Shown here: piece after piece, positions 8,266 to 16,741 of the stretch
Position numbering within the stretch: position 1 is the first letter of the stretch
Layout: the number at the start of each line of letters is the position of its first letter
NCBI RefSeq assembly: GCF_009687905.1
Contig: NZ_BLBG01000001.1
Span: 124,001 to 188,000, forward strand
Direction of reading: 5' to 3'
Length of the DNA: 64,000 nt
DNA from: Lacticaseibacillus zhaodongensis
GTDB taxonomy: Bacteria > Bacillota > Bacilli > Lactobacillales > Lactobacillaceae
The notes under the pieces: model-generated
Seen by the model: only the letters and a program-made list of their open reading frames with translations
What the model was told of the DNA's origin: nothing
Databases searched by the model: none
Translations under genes and position numbers: made by a program

Positions 8266-10770
8266 TCAGTAGTTGATTGTAACTGTGATACTGGCCACGT
8301 TGGGGTTGGTTTCTTGAAAATCAATACGCAGCGGCTGGCAATTGCGGTACTCGGCGAGGGGGTCCGCTGCAGCCGGGCCGAATTGCCACTGCGCCGCTTG
8401 CTCTTTACCATCGACCAGCACCTGCACACTTACCGGTTTTGCGGAAGAGTAGACGTTGATGGTGGTGGTGATTTTGCTAGCGGCCCCGGCAAAGGTTCCC
8501 TGGCGCGGATCAATTGTCATCGTGATCTGATCGCTCTTCATGGCAGCCGCAATGTGAGTCGTGGCGCAAGCACCCTGACTGTATTCCAGCCCGCTGCCCG
8601 CATCTTCATACAGGGTGGTGGCACTAGCTGGCCCGGGGTAGTAGTCGATAACGCGATTTTGTGTAAACGCACTTGGATTCTGACTCCAATTGGTTCGCGG
8701 AATAATGCTGCCCGCGCGAACAAAAATTGGGAGGTGGCTGATTGGCGTCTGCAGGTCACTCAGGGTCTGACCGCCATTAATGCGGGTGCCGGTCCAAAAG
8801 TCGTACCAGTCGCCGTGCGGTAGGTAGACGTGGTCGCGGAGGCTGCCGCCGTCTTGCTGCAGGCCATAGGGGTTCATGATTGGCGCAAGCAGGAATGCAT
8901 CCCCCAGCGTGAACTGCTCGTTTAAGGAATTGCCGTGGGTGTACGCATCGGGGTCACGCCACCAGCTTGGCCGCATAATCGGTGCACCGCTATTGCGTGC
9001 CGCTGCCGCCAGACTGTATAGATATGGCAGCAGGGTCGTGTGGTATTGCAGGTAGGCGCGGTTGATGCTATGGAGCGGTTCCGGCGCGTCCATCCCCAGC
9101 CACTTGGCGCGTTCGCCCCAGCCGTCCATCGCGAAGAAGAAGGGTGTGAAGGCTTTCCACTGCAGGTCGCGAGTCTGAATGACGTAATCACTACCGGCGT
9201 AGATCCCGTCGACATCGCTGGCAACGTAGGGCAGGCCGGACAAGCCGGCGCTGAGGTAACTGGCGATGTGGGTCGCCATACTCTGCCAGTTGCTGCCGCT
9301 CTGGTCGCCGGTCCAGATAATGGCGTCGCGCTGGCTGCCGGCCCAGCCATCTAAACTGATAATCAGCGGCCGGAGCCCGAACTGCTTGAGGCTAGTCGCT
9401 GCTTGATCCGTTGCGTTGAGGCCAAAAGTATAACCTTCACCAACCCAGGCGACGTCCGTCTTCAATGCCTTGACGCCGCCCGTTTTGATTTCCGCGTCCA
9501 GGTCGCGCTCGCCCTTTTCCGGGTGCTGCGGATCCTTGGGCGTGACGTTTTGCTGGGTCCAGAGGCCGGTGGTGATGCCGCGGACGGCGGCCCATTTGCT
9601 GAAGTCGGCGAGGTTGGCGAGGTCACCGGCAAAACTGTCACTCTGGCCGTAACCAGCCCCATAGCCATCATTCGGCAGGAGCCAGCCCAGTGGGAACTGA
9701 TTGCGCTGGTATCGGTCCACCACCGCGCGGGCCGTGAACTGGTAATTTTCCGGGCCGTTCAGTGATTCCCGCCGGTAGCTGCGGGGCATGCCGGCCCCGT
9801 CAGCATCCACAAACTGAACGTGGCCGGAGCCATACACGTTCGGGACGAGTTGCACGCCGCCGACCGTAATCGTGCCGGGCCGATACTCCGTGTTGAAGGT
9901 TTCCTTCTTGATTGGCTGGTATTCCTTATAGTATTTGCCGTCTTCAAAGCGCACCGCGGCCGCGGAGCCCGCCGTGACCTCGACCCAGTAGTCACGGTTG
10001 TAGGCGTTCAGGTGCGCGGGGTAGAAAGCCGTGCGCGGTGGCAGTGCCGGCAGCCCAGTCAGTTCGTGATAAGTATGCAAAATTTGTGCTGGTTCAGCCG
10101 CCAAAATCACGTAGGCATCGTACACCGGATCCTCGTGGGTCAGGCGGACCCCGCGGTGCGGCGTGCTGAAGTCATACTCACCTGGCGTGAAGGTGTTTTG
10201 CAGCATACCGTAGCCGCTGGTGCTCCAGTAGAAGGGGACGGGGCTGGTCACGCCGCCATCCGTCCAGCGGTTCTCATTTTTGATTGCAGTCAGCTTTTCG
10301 TTGAGGGCGACGGGGCCGTGCTGCATGCCGCCACCATAATAAAAGCTGGTTGGTGTCGCGCGCACCATGCTGCTCCAAGAAGTGTCTGTTAGCTGCGGTA
10401 AGCTCTGTTCAAAAATCAGCTGTTTGTCTTGCGTGCACGTCAGCAAGCCATCGTGCACCCGCAAGCGGTAGGCACCGATTTGAACGGTGTCCGCAGCTAA
10501 GGTGAGTGGGTGATCCTGGTTTTGCAGCACGATTGGTGCGCGGAAAACCTGGCCGCTGCCGCCACTGGCCACGGTCTGATCTGCGTGTTTTTCCACTTTG
10601 GGGGCGGCGGGGATGCTGGGGTGGTCTGGCCAGGTTTCTGCCGCGGTGACGGTCAGCCGGAAGACACGGTCGCTCCAGCCACTGATGCGTGCATGCCACT
10701 GGTTATAGTCGAAGTACACCTGTCCGGCAGCTAGGTGCAGATTGCGAATCTGGTTTGGATTATCAGTCAT
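8266..10770 (-). CDS. Glycoside hydrolase family 31 protein
   Basis: Large intracellular glycosidase (834 residues, no signal peptide) of family GH31. Order: N-terminal beta-sandwich, a catalytic barrel, and C-terminal beta domains. The general acid/base Asp is in WTGDQSGSNW and the substrate-loop Asp in VASDVDGIY. The nucleophile region reads KTDVAWVGEGY rather than the W-x-D-M-N-E of classic alpha-glucosidases. That variant recalls GH31 subgroups including 6-alpha-glucosyltransferases and alpha-N-acetylgalactosaminidases, so the sugar is not assigned. Start MTDNPNQIRN follows GGGAGG with ideal spacing; TATGAT (rightward 10796-10801) is a plausible -10. No transporter or regulator gene adjoins it. 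Confidence 0.82.
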   Translation of the reverse strand: MTDNPNQIRNLHLAAGQVYFDYNQWHARISGWSDRVFRLTVTAAETWPDHPSIPAAPKVEKHADQTVASGGSGQVFRAPIVLQNQDHPLTLAADTVQIGAYRLRVHDGLLTCTQDKQLIFEQSLPQLTDTSWSSMVRATPTSFYYGGGMQHGPVALNEKLTAIKNENRWTDGGVTSPVPFYWSTSGYGMLQNTFTPGEYDFSTPHRGVRLTHEDPVYDAYVILAAEPAQILHTYHELTGLPALPPRTAFYPAHLNAYNRDYWVEVTAGSAAAVRFEDGKYYKEYQPIKKETFNTEYRPGTITVGGVQLVPNVYGSGHVQFVDADGAGMPRSYRRESLNGPENYQFTARAVVDRYQRNQFPLGWLLPNDGYGAGYGQSDSFAGDLANLADFSKWAAVRGITTGLWTQQNVTPKDPQHPEKGERDLDAEIKTGGVKALKTDVAWVGEGYTFGLNATDQAATSLKQFGLRPLIISLDGWAGSQRDAIIWTGDQSGSNWQSMATHIASYLSAGLSGLPYVASDVDGIYAGSDYVIQTRDLQWKAFTPFFFAMDGWGERAKWLGMDAPEPLHSINRAYLQYHTTLLPYLYSLAAAARNSGAPIMRPSWWRDPDAYTHGNSLNEQFTLGDAFLLAPIMNPYGLQQDGGSLRDHVYLPHGDWYDFWTGTRINGGQTLSDLQTPISHLPIFVRAGSIIPRTNWSQNPSAFTQNRVIDYYPGPASATTLYEDAGSGLEYSQGACATTHIAAAMKSDQITMTIDPRQGTFAGAASKITTTINVYSSAKPVSVQVLVDGKEQAAQWQFGPAAADPLAEYRNCQPLRIDFQETNPNVASITVTINY

Positions 10771-10939
10771 GGGACACCTCCCGAAATTTAGCCTAATCAT
10801 ACCGCAGATTAATTGTGAATTAGAAGCTGCTGGCAAACATTTCTAATTTATCAGCGGCCAAACCCGATGGGGGCGGGGCTGCTGGCTGTAGATAACTTTT
10901 GGCTGCGGCCTCTGATTAAAATAAACCTAGTAATTAATG

Positions 10940-10968
10940 TTGACTTATTGTGACGTAACCATTAATCT
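10940..10968 (+). promoter_or_regulatory. Promoter of the T-box leader
   Basis: TTGACT (10940-10945), 17-bp spacer, TAATCT (10963-10968). Transcription would start near 10975, just before the first T-box structural element. Confidence 0.65.
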
Positions 10969-10974
10969 AAGAGC

Positions 10975-11265
10975 TAAGAAATAATAAGTATGTGGTTGAG
11001 GGAATGAGTAGGCCGCTTAGCAACAGCAGAGAGCTCACGTTTGGTGAAAGTGAGTGTTGCGGCGCGACCGAAGATGGTTCCGGACACGAATGCCGCCGAG
11101 CGTGAGTAAGGTGGCAACGGGTACTCCCGATAACGAGTAAGGCTATCCGCTGATGCGGGCAGCTGAAGGAGACGGCTTTTTGGCGTCTCGAAGAAGGGTG
11201 GTACCGCGAAAGACTTCGCCCCTGTCTACTATTACGTTAATAGTGGGCAGGGACGGAGTCTTTTT
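10975..11265 (+). ncRNA. T-box riboswitch leader, specifier probably AUG (Met)
   Basis: Transcriptional T-box element. Visible parts: loop-E strand AGTA (11007-11010); AGAGAG and apical hairpin CTCAC..GTGAG; T-box core GGGTGGTACCGCG (11196-11208); and a terminator with stem AAGACTTCGCCCC.. / ..GGACGGAGTCTT and T-run ending near 11265. Aligning the specifier loop (AGTA-GG opposite CC-GAAG-ATG-G) as in known T-boxes puts the codon ATG at 11074-11076, i.e. methionyl-tRNA. It reads out uncharged tRNA and permits transcription of the ABC importer downstream. The T-box identity is certain; the specifier reading is manual. Confidence 0.9.
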
Positions 11266-11301
11266 GTGTCTATGCCCCCAATCACGAGGAGGAGATGTAA
11301 C

Positions 11302-12006
11302 TTGAATATTTGGCACATTATTGTTAGTTCCGCACCGCAGTTACTGGCAGCGGGCATTAAGTACACAATTCCGATTGCAATCGTTTCGTTTGCAATCGGC
11401 CTGATTCTGGCGCTGGTCACCGCGCTCATTCGGATTTCTAAGCAGCGCGGGGCCTTCAACATTCTGCGCTGGATCGCTAGCTTCTACGTCTGGTTGTTCC
11501 GAAGCACGCCGCTGCTGGTCCAATTGTTTATCGTTTACTTCGGTTTGCCCTACCTCAAAATCAAGGGCATCTTTCCGAAGGGAATTCAGCTCGACCCGGT
11601 CGTTGCCGGAATCATCACCTTCTCACTGAACACCGGTGCTTACTGTGCCGAGACCATCCGTGGGGCAATCGAATCGATCCCGCGCGGGCAGTGGGAAGCT
11701 GCCAGTTCGATTGGCATGACCCGAACGCTGGCGCTGCGGCGGATCATCATTCCACAGGCGGTGCGGGTCTCATTGCCACCACTGGCAAACAGCTTCATCA
11801 GCCTGGTCAAGGACACCTCGCTGGCGGCGTCAATCACCATCGTCGAAATGTTCGAAGTTAGTCAGCAGATTGCCGCCGCCAACTACCAGCCACTGGTCAT
11901 GTACTGTGAGGTCGCCGCGTTTTACGCCGTCGCCTGCACGCTTTTGGCTTGGCTGCAGAAGTACTTGGAAAAGGTGACGTCCCGTTACGTCAGCCCGATG
12001 AACTAG
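11302..12006 (+). CDS. Amino-acid ABC transporter permease (HisM/TcyB family)
   Basis: Membrane permease (234 residues) of the polar amino-acid uptake family, with about five hydrophobic helices and the EAA loop (GAIESIPRGQWEAASSIGM, around residues 120-138). The preferred start is TTG at 11302, because AGGAGGA lies 8 bases upstream; a GTG start 36 bp earlier would fall within the terminator T-run. It is the first gene behind the T-box, so uptake of methionine, its derivatives or cystine is the best guess. It is homodimeric in typical systems, as only one permease gene is present. Confidence 0.87.
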   Translation: MNIWHIIVSSAPQLLAAGIKYTIPIAIVSFAIGLILALVTALIRISKQRGAFNILRWIASFYVWLFRSTPLLVQLFIVYFGLPYLKIKGIFPKGIQLDPVVAGIITFSLNTGAYCAETIRGAIESIPRGQWEAASSIGMTRTLALRRIIIPQAVRVSLPPLANSFISLVKDTSLAASITIVEMFEVSQQIAAANYQPLVMYCEVAAFYAVACTLLAWLQKYLEKVTSRYVSPMN

Positions 12007-12018
12007 GAGGTCGCAAAC

Positions 12019-12765
12019 ATGATTAAGTTAGAACATGTGCACAAGACTTTTGCCGAGCACAAGGCACTGGTGGACATCTCCACCGAGTTTCCGGAGCACA
12101 AAACGACCGTGATCCTCGGGCCGTCCGGATCCGGAAAATCGACCCTGTTGCGAAGCCTGAACCTGCTGGAACGGCCGGAGAGTGGCACCTACCAACTGGA
12201 CGACCTGACCATTAACTACGCCGAGCCCATCAGCACCGCGACTACGCTGGATGTGCGCCGGCGCACGGGGATGGTGTTCCAGGGTTTCAACCTGTTCCCG
12301 CACCTGACCGTGCTGCAGAACCTGATCGAGGGCCCGGTCCACGTGCTCAAGCACGACAAGGCGGCCGCGACGAAGGAAGCGCAGGAGCTGCTCGCAAAAG
12401 TTGGCCTGGCCGATAAGGCGGACGTCTATCCCAACCAGCTATCTGGTGGGCAGGCGCAGAGGGTTGCCATCGCGCGCAGCCTGGCCATGCACCCCGACTA
12501 CATTTTCCTCGATGAGCCGACCAGTGCCTTGGACCCAGAACTTGAGTTGGAAGTACTCAAGGTCTTGCTCAAGATTGCACGGGATCAGCAGTCGATGATC
12601 ATCGTGACCCACAACATGGCCTTCGCGCAGAAGGTGGCGGACAAAATTCTCTTCGTTGAGGACGGCCAGATCCAGTTTGATGGTTCTAGCCAGGACTTCT
12701 TTAACACTGATAACGCCCGCATCAAGGCGTTTGTGTCTGCGATGACCTTTGCCACTTTGGATTAG
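12019..12765 (+). CDS. Amino-acid ABC transporter ATPase (GlnQ/TcyC family)
   Basis: ATPase of the amino-acid importer (248 residues). Walker A GPSGSGKST is near residues 34-42, Q-loop in MVFQGFNLFPHL, signature LSGGQAQR, Walker B IFLDEPTSALD and H-loop VTHNM. ATG follows AGGAGG with 8-base spacing, 12 bp after the permease stop. It is transcribed with the permease and binding protein under the T-box. Confidence 0.9.
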   Translation: MIKLEHVHKTFAEHKALVDISTEFPEHKTTVILGPSGSGKSTLLRSLNLLERPESGTYQLDDLTINYAEPISTATTLDVRRRTGMVFQGFNLFPHLTVLQNLIEGPVHVLKHDKAAATKEAQELLAKVGLADKADVYPNQLSGGQAQRVAIARSLAMHPDYIFLDEPTSALDPELELEVLKVLLKIARDQQSMIIVTHNMAFAQKVADKILFVEDGQIQFDGSSQDFFNTDNARIKAFVSAMTFATLD

Positions 12766-12809
12766 TTATTCACCATTACTGGATGCTCAAAATTAAGGAG
12801 AATTTGATT

Positions 12810-13631
12810 ATGAAAATTAACGCAAATGGATTGAAGAAGACTTTGGTTGGCGCCGCAGCATTGGCGAGCGTCATTTTGCTGGCGGCTTGTGGTAAGAGCA
12901 GTTCATCTAGCTCCAGCCAGGATACTTACAAGAGTAACTTGGTCAAGAAGGGTGAGCTCACAATTGGACTTGAGGGAACATATGAGCCTTACTCATTCCG
13001 GAAGGACGGCAAGCTGACTGGTTTCGAAGTCGATTTGGGCAAGGCCGTTGCCAAGAAGCTCGACTTGAAGCCGAATTTTGTCCCGACCAAGTGGGATTCA
13101 CTGGTCGCCGGCCTGGGCAGTGGTAAGTACGACATTGTTATGAACAACATCACCCAGACGGCCGCGCGGCGCAAGGTCTACCTGTTCTCCGAGCCTTACG
13201 TTTACTCCCGTTACGCCCTGATCACTAAGACCGGGAACAAGAGCATTAAGTCGGTTGCGGACATCAAGGGGAAGAAGTTTGCTGAGGGGACTGGGACCGA
13301 TAACGCCGTGGTTGCCAAGAAATTCGGCGCCACGATCGTTCCGCAGGGCGAATTCGCTACTTCCCTGCAGCTGATCAAGCAGGGCCGGGTCGATGGCTCG
13401 ATCAACGCCACCACCGCATGGTACGCATTCAAGAAGAGCAACGCTACTACGGGGCTCAAGCTGCAGGTGCTGAAGGATTCCGACCAGAAGCCTGCTAAGG
13501 CCTCCGCACTGTTTGCCAAGAAGAACGGCAAGCTGCGGACCAAGTACAACAAAGCGCTGGATGAACTGCGCAAGGACGGCACGCTCAAGAAGCTGTCCGT
13601 GAAGTACTTCGGCGCAGACATTACCAAGTAG
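12810..13631 (+). CDS. Amino-acid ABC transporter substrate-binding lipoprotein
   Basis: Periplasmic-binding-fold lipoprotein (273 residues, SBP_bac_3 family) that delivers substrate to the adjacent permease. Signal peptide with lipobox LLAACG (Cys near residue 24), then a Ser-rich linker. The family signature YEPYSFRKDGKLTGFEVDLG is present. Start MKINANG follows AAGGAG with 9-base spacing; an ATG 27 bp upstream has no ribosome site. The sequence resembles cystine/methionine binders such as TcyA/YxeM. With the Met-reading T-box, a sulfur amino acid is the likely ligand. Confidence 0.88.
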   Translation: MKINANGLKKTLVGAAALASVILLAACGKSSSSSSSQDTYKSNLVKKGELTIGLEGTYEPYSFRKDGKLTGFEVDLGKAVAKKLDLKPNFVPTKWDSLVAGLGSGKYDIVMNNITQTAARRKVYLFSEPYVYSRYALITKTGNKSIKSVADIKGKKFAEGTGTDNAVVAKKFGATIVPQGEFATSLQLIKQGRVDGSINATTAWYAFKKSNATTGLKLQVLKDSDQKPAKASALFAKKNGKLRTKYNKALDELRKDGTLKKLSVKYFGADITK

Positions 13632-13647
13632 AGCGCAATTAATTAAC

Positions 13648-13692
13648 GGGGTCAGGGCTACCGGCGACATTCGGTGGTCCTGGCCTCTTTTG
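13648..13692 (+). terminator. Terminator of the T-box ABC operon
   Basis: Stem GGGTCAGGGCTACCGG / TCGGTGGTCCTGGCCTC with a short loop, followed by TTTTGTTG, 17 bp after the binding-protein stop. Confidence 0.75.
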
Positions 13693-13798
13693 TTGTGCAC
13701 AACATAGTTCCACTATCATCAAACACTTGTTTGCACTCGCGATTAGCGCTAAAATTAATGCCTGTGTTTTCACCAAATCGGGACGGAGGAGCAAGTAA

Positions 13799-14881
13799 AT
13801 GGAGACTTTCACCATGACGGCGCGCAACCGGGCGCAGATGTGGGCCCAACTGAACGCGCAGCAGCTGACGGTGTTGCAGAAGTACAGCATGTACGCGCTG
13901 AAATCGCAAATGTTCAATCAGATCTATGCGCGGGGTGCGCAATGGACACTGGTGGATGTGCGCACCGACTACCACTGGGACGAGCACAAGGCCGGCCGTA
14001 AAGCTGCCGGGCGTTTGCACTGCATGTGCGGCCGCGTTGTGAAACACCAGTACGTACTCCAATCCGTCACTGACCACCGCCGGGTCGTGCGGCTCGGCAT
14101 CACCCATTTTGAACAGGAAATGGGGATTCCCCAGGCTATCGCTAGCGAGGTCCATCAGCGCCTCAACCAGGTCGAGCTCTACATGGACGAGATTTTGACC
14201 TACTACAAGCGGGGGCGTCGCTTTCCGGCGGGCCTTTACCAGGAGGCGCAGGCGCGCGGCGTGCTTGCACAGAACGTCGATGCCACCAGTTTTGCGGCCA
14301 AAATGGCGGATTTTGCGGCTGCCGATTTTCCGCTCTTTCACGTGGATCAGCAGCGACTGACACAGTACGTGCTAGCGGCGCGGGCGGTCGCAAGTCAGGA
14401 GCGGGTGGTTCGAGCACCGCAAGTAGTCGCTGGCGAGCAACGCGGACAAGCTAGCGCGCCTAAACGCCAAGTTAGTGTTGAGGAGGGTGCCGTCACTAAT
14501 TTCGCCCGCCGGTTGTGGCCGGAGCGCAAACGGTCCGAGCTGACGGTTGCCAATTTGTGGCGCGAGCAGCCCGTACTCAAACGTTTGTGGCTTCATGATC
14601 CTGCGGCGCTGCAAAAGTTCAGTTCGGCGCAAATTGCGCAACTGCGCACGATTCTGCAACAAGATGTCAGCAATCGGAGCCGTTTGCGGCGCTTGGCTAA
14701 GCCGGCACGCAACTATTACGATGCGCATTATCCCGCTGTGGTGGCGGCCCAATTCACGCAATTCAGGAAAGACCAGGCTGATGATGGTGCTTTGAAGTAC
14801 AGTTTAGCCTGGCAGGCAACCCTGCAGAAACTGCAATCTCGCTGTCTGTTTGAGGCAACGCGGGGCCAAGTGTACTTATAA
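13799..14881 (+). CDS. Uncharacterised 360-residue protein with a CxCG motif
   Basis: I do not recognise a named family. The protein is rich in Arg, Ala and Gln, lacks a signal peptide or membrane helix, and looks cytoplasmic. Around residues 73-104 it has LHCMCGRVVKHQYVLQS then VVRLGITHFEQEMGIP: a CxCG knuckle plus a His-containing GITHF motif. This recalls conserved Firmicutes proteins with a half zinc-ribbon, but I cannot name one securely. The region after about residue 200 is low-complexity and basic, followed by a helical C-terminus. ATG follows GGAGGAG at 7-base spacing. It is a lone gene, convergent with the channel gene. Nucleic-acid binding is a guess from the basic composition. Confidence 0.7.
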   Translation: METFTMTARNRAQMWAQLNAQQLTVLQKYSMYALKSQMFNQIYARGAQWTLVDVRTDYHWDEHKAGRKAAGRLHCMCGRVVKHQYVLQSVTDHRRVVRLGITHFEQEMGIPQAIASEVHQRLNQVELYMDEILTYYKRGRRFPAGLYQEAQARGVLAQNVDATSFAAKMADFAAADFPLFHVDQQRLTQYVLAARAVASQERVVRAPQVVAGEQRGQASAPKRQVSVEEGAVTNFARRLWPERKRSELTVANLWREQPVLKRLWLHDPAALQKFSSAQIAQLRTILQQDVSNRSRLRRLAKPARNYYDAHYPAVVAAQFTQFRKDQADDGALKYSLAWQATLQKLQSRCLFEATRGQVYL

Positions 14882-14888
14882 AAATCAA

Positions 14889-14920
14889 AATGGACTGGCC
14901 GCAATTGGTCAGTCCATTCG
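14889..14920 (-). terminator. Terminator of the TMEM175-like gene
   Basis: Perfect-looking stem AATGGACTG(A/G)CC around a 6-base loop. Leftward it is followed by TTTTGATTTTTA, so it serves the minus-strand gene and perhaps also the plus-strand neighbour. Confidence 0.7.
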
Positions 14921-14921
14921 T

Positions 14922-15557
14922 TCACTTAACGCTGTTTTTCTTGACCCCGATTTTGATTACCTGGCTGTAGCGCAGGTAGGCGACGAAGTGGAAAATGACC
15001 CCGCCAATCAGGAGAATCCCCGCGAGGATGTTACTGAAGAAGCTGGCGATGATCGAGGCACCATAAATTGTCACGCTGCGCGCCGGGTCGGAACGGATCC
15101 GGGAGTAGTGGTCCTTGATACCGGTGAAATTTTGCAGTTCCGGATGGTGCTCGAGGTAGCGGTAAAGAATCAGGAAGGAAAATGAAATCAGCATGGCCAC
15201 CAAATCGTAGACGATGATTCCGATTTGGATGTCCAGGTGGTTTCCGTTCGTGAGTGCCTCGATGATGAGCACCATGGCGTAGTTAACCAAGGTGACGGTA
15301 AACAGCAGGAACAGGTTCAGGATGTTGAGCGTGCGGTTAGTCTTCTTGACGTAGATGAAGTAGTCGTGGTGAAATAGCCAGGACGTCCCCACGTAGACAT
15401 AGGACATCACGTACATCGCGAATAGCGGCCCTTGTTTCAGCATCAGCGGCAGCAAACCACCGGGGTGAATGTTGACGGGTTTGAATTCTAAAATCAAGAT
15501 GGTGAGTAAGATTGCAAAGACGCCGTCACTCAGGGCATTCAGGCGGGCTTTGGACAT
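14922..15557 (-). CDS. TMEM175-family (DUF1211) potassium channel-like membrane protein
   Basis: Integral membrane protein of 211 residues with about six hydrophobic helices. The N-terminal signature RLNALSDGVFAILLTILILE matches the FSDG-type pore helix of bacterial TMEM175 channels, which conduct K+. Start MSKARLNALSDG follows GGAGG by 8 bases; the TTG 18 bp upstream overlaps the ribosome site. The DUF1211 assignment rests on this motif and the topology. Selectivity is not visible from sequence. Monocistronic. Confidence 0.8.
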   Translation of the reverse strand: MSKARLNALSDGVFAILLTILILEFKPVNIHPGGLLPLMLKQGPLFAMYVMSYVYVGTSWLFHHDYFIYVKKTNRTLNILNLFLLFTVTLVNYAMVLIIEALTNGNHLDIQIGIIVYDLVAMLISFSFLILYRYLEHHPELQNFTGIKDHYSRIRSDPARSVTIYGASIIASFFSNILAGILLIGGVIFHFVAYLRYSQVIKIGVKKNSVK

Positions 15558-15691
15558 GACAGTGACCTCCTCCAAGGTGTTTGCGCTTAGTATTGCATTG
15601 CTGAGTAAATTTTACCAGCTTGCAGCAAGCGATGCCGCGACGGATACTTTGTGCAAAATGCCACATTTTTAATCTTTGTGGGCAAATTCCA

Positions 15692-15720
15692 TTGACAGCA
15701 TGGCCTAAATTCGGTATGAT
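15692..15720 (+). promoter_or_regulatory. Promoter of tRNA-Leu
   Basis: Consensus TTGACA (15692-15697), 17-bp spacer, TATGAT (15715-15720), 35 bp upstream of the tRNA. Confidence 0.85.
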
Positions 15721-15755
15721 ATTTCTTGTGCTTGAGGCACAAAACATACCAGATT

Positions 15756-15841
15756 GCGGGTGTGGCGGAACTGGTAGACGCGCAAGATTAAGGATCTTGT
15801 GGCTAATTATGGCCATGAAGGTTCAAGTCCTTTCACCCGCA
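15756..15841 (+). tRNA. tRNA-Leu (anticodon AAG)
   Basis: Class II tRNA of 86 nt. Acceptor GCGGGTG pairs with CACCCGC; anticodon stem CAAGA/TCTTG encloses loop TTAAGGA, giving anticodon AAG at 15790-15792, which reads CUU. A long variable arm, T-stem GAAGG/CCTTT with TTCAAGT loop, and discriminator A are present. The 3' CCA is not encoded. It has its own promoter and terminator. Confidence 0.95.
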
Positions 15842-15845
15842 TCAT

Positions 15846-15875
15846 TGAGTCAGGCGAGCAGCCTGGCTTTTTTTG
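15846..15875 (+). terminator. Terminator of tRNA-Leu
   Basis: Stem GTCAGGC-GAGCA-GCCTGGC followed by seven T's, directly after the tRNA. Confidence 0.8.
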
Positions 15876-15879
15876 TATA

Positions 15880-15998
15880 CAGAGCGGAGGCCCGCGGTCA
15901 GAAGCTGAGCATTTGCGTACTTTTGGGGTAAGGCCAGGTCTTAGGCCTTGCCCCAAAAGTGTGCAAAGCGCAGGCTTCTGCGGGCCGCAGCTCGACTC
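15880..15998. repeat. Hairpin repeat, copy A
   Basis: Starts CAGAGCGGAGGCCCGC and ends GCGGGCCGCAGCTCGAC. Inner arms CAGAAGCTGAGCATTTGCGTAC and GTGTGCAAAGCGCAGGCTTCTG face each other around ACTTTTGGGG../..CCCCAAAAGT. The whole unit folds into one long imperfect hairpin. Same family as the copies near 28.0, 37.4, 41.8, 44.6, 60.7 and 61.8 kb. Confidence 0.75.
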
Positions 15999-16010
15999 GG
16001 CACCGTAACT

Positions 16011-16478
16011 TCACGCATTATACTTTTCTTCAATTTCGCTAAGTGCTGCTTGCAACTGAGACTTGAGTTCAGTTAATTTTGCGGCCGATGGTGCCGTTGC
16101 ATCTGCATACATAATTTTGGGATCAACCCACCAAATTGGGCCGGGTTTTGGTGTGTCACCAATGTGTCTGGGAATGATGTGCCAGTGTGCATGTGCATCA
16201 CCGTTGCCAAGCATTTCAACATTCATTTTGTCGGCGTGAAATGCAAGTGAGCAAGCCTCTGCGACCCAACTCATCTCCTGAAGAAATTGCATCTTCAATT
16301 CTTCAGGCATTAAGTGTAGTTCGGTTACGTGTTCTTTGGCGAGAAATAATGTGTAGCCGGGAAAGTATTGGCTGTCTGCCAGCACAACGTAGCCAGTAGC
16401 CATTTCTTTAACAAAATACGGGTTCTTGTGGTCTTTGATCATTGCGATGCGCTTACAGATTAAGCAGTCCTGTTCCAT
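16011..16478 (-). CDS. HIT family nucleotide-binding protein
   Basis: Histidine-triad protein of 155 residues, a cytoplasmic nucleotidyl hydrolase/transferase such as a diadenosine-polyphosphate hydrolase. The triad HAHWHIIPR is at residues 96-104 (His96, 98, 100); CLIC at residues 5-8 may hold one half of a zinc site. Length and GYTLFLAKEHV are typical of the family. It is AT-richer than its left neighbours. The start ATG has only a weak ribosome site. The substrate is not deducible. Confidence 0.82.
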   Translation of the reverse strand: MEQDCLICKRIAMIKDHKNPYFVKEMATGYVVLADSQYFPGYTLFLAKEHVTELHLMPEELKMQFLQEMSWVAEACSLAFHADKMNVEMLGNGDAHAHWHIIPRHIGDTPKPGPIWWVDPKIMYADATAPSAAKLTELKSQLQAALSEIEEKYNA

Positions 16479-16621
16479 AATGGTTGGCCTCGATTTTGTA
16501 GTTTTGATTTTGCGGCGTTCAGTGCCGCAATTATGGCATGCTGCATTTGCCTTGTCTACTTACAGCAGATAATATTTGCATACTCGTAAGTATCAAAAGG
16601 TGGTGGTATTAATGTACCGCA

Positions 16622-16651
16622 GTGACAATCTCCGTTCGATCGGCATATAAT
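16622..16651 (+). promoter_or_regulatory. Promoter of the response-regulator operon
   Basis: GTGACA (16622-16627), 18-bp spacer, TATAAT (16646-16651). Just downstream two direct repeats GGCGACGCT (16662-16670 and 16676-16684, 14-bp period) lie about +4 to +27 and could bind a regulator. The rest of the 325-bp gap before the operon holds the leader frame described separately. Confidence 0.55.
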
Positions 16652-16741
16652 CAGAGTGGTTGGCGACGCTTTCACGGCGACGCTGCAACTTGTCATCAAA
16701 TTGTAACTGGTAATGAGTATTTTAGTTAAGGGGTGCAAATC

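Noticed and set aside
13799-13816. Alternative start of the 360-residue protein at the second ATG (13814)
   Set aside because: The first ATG has the ideal GGAGGAG spacing; the second is 15 bases further.
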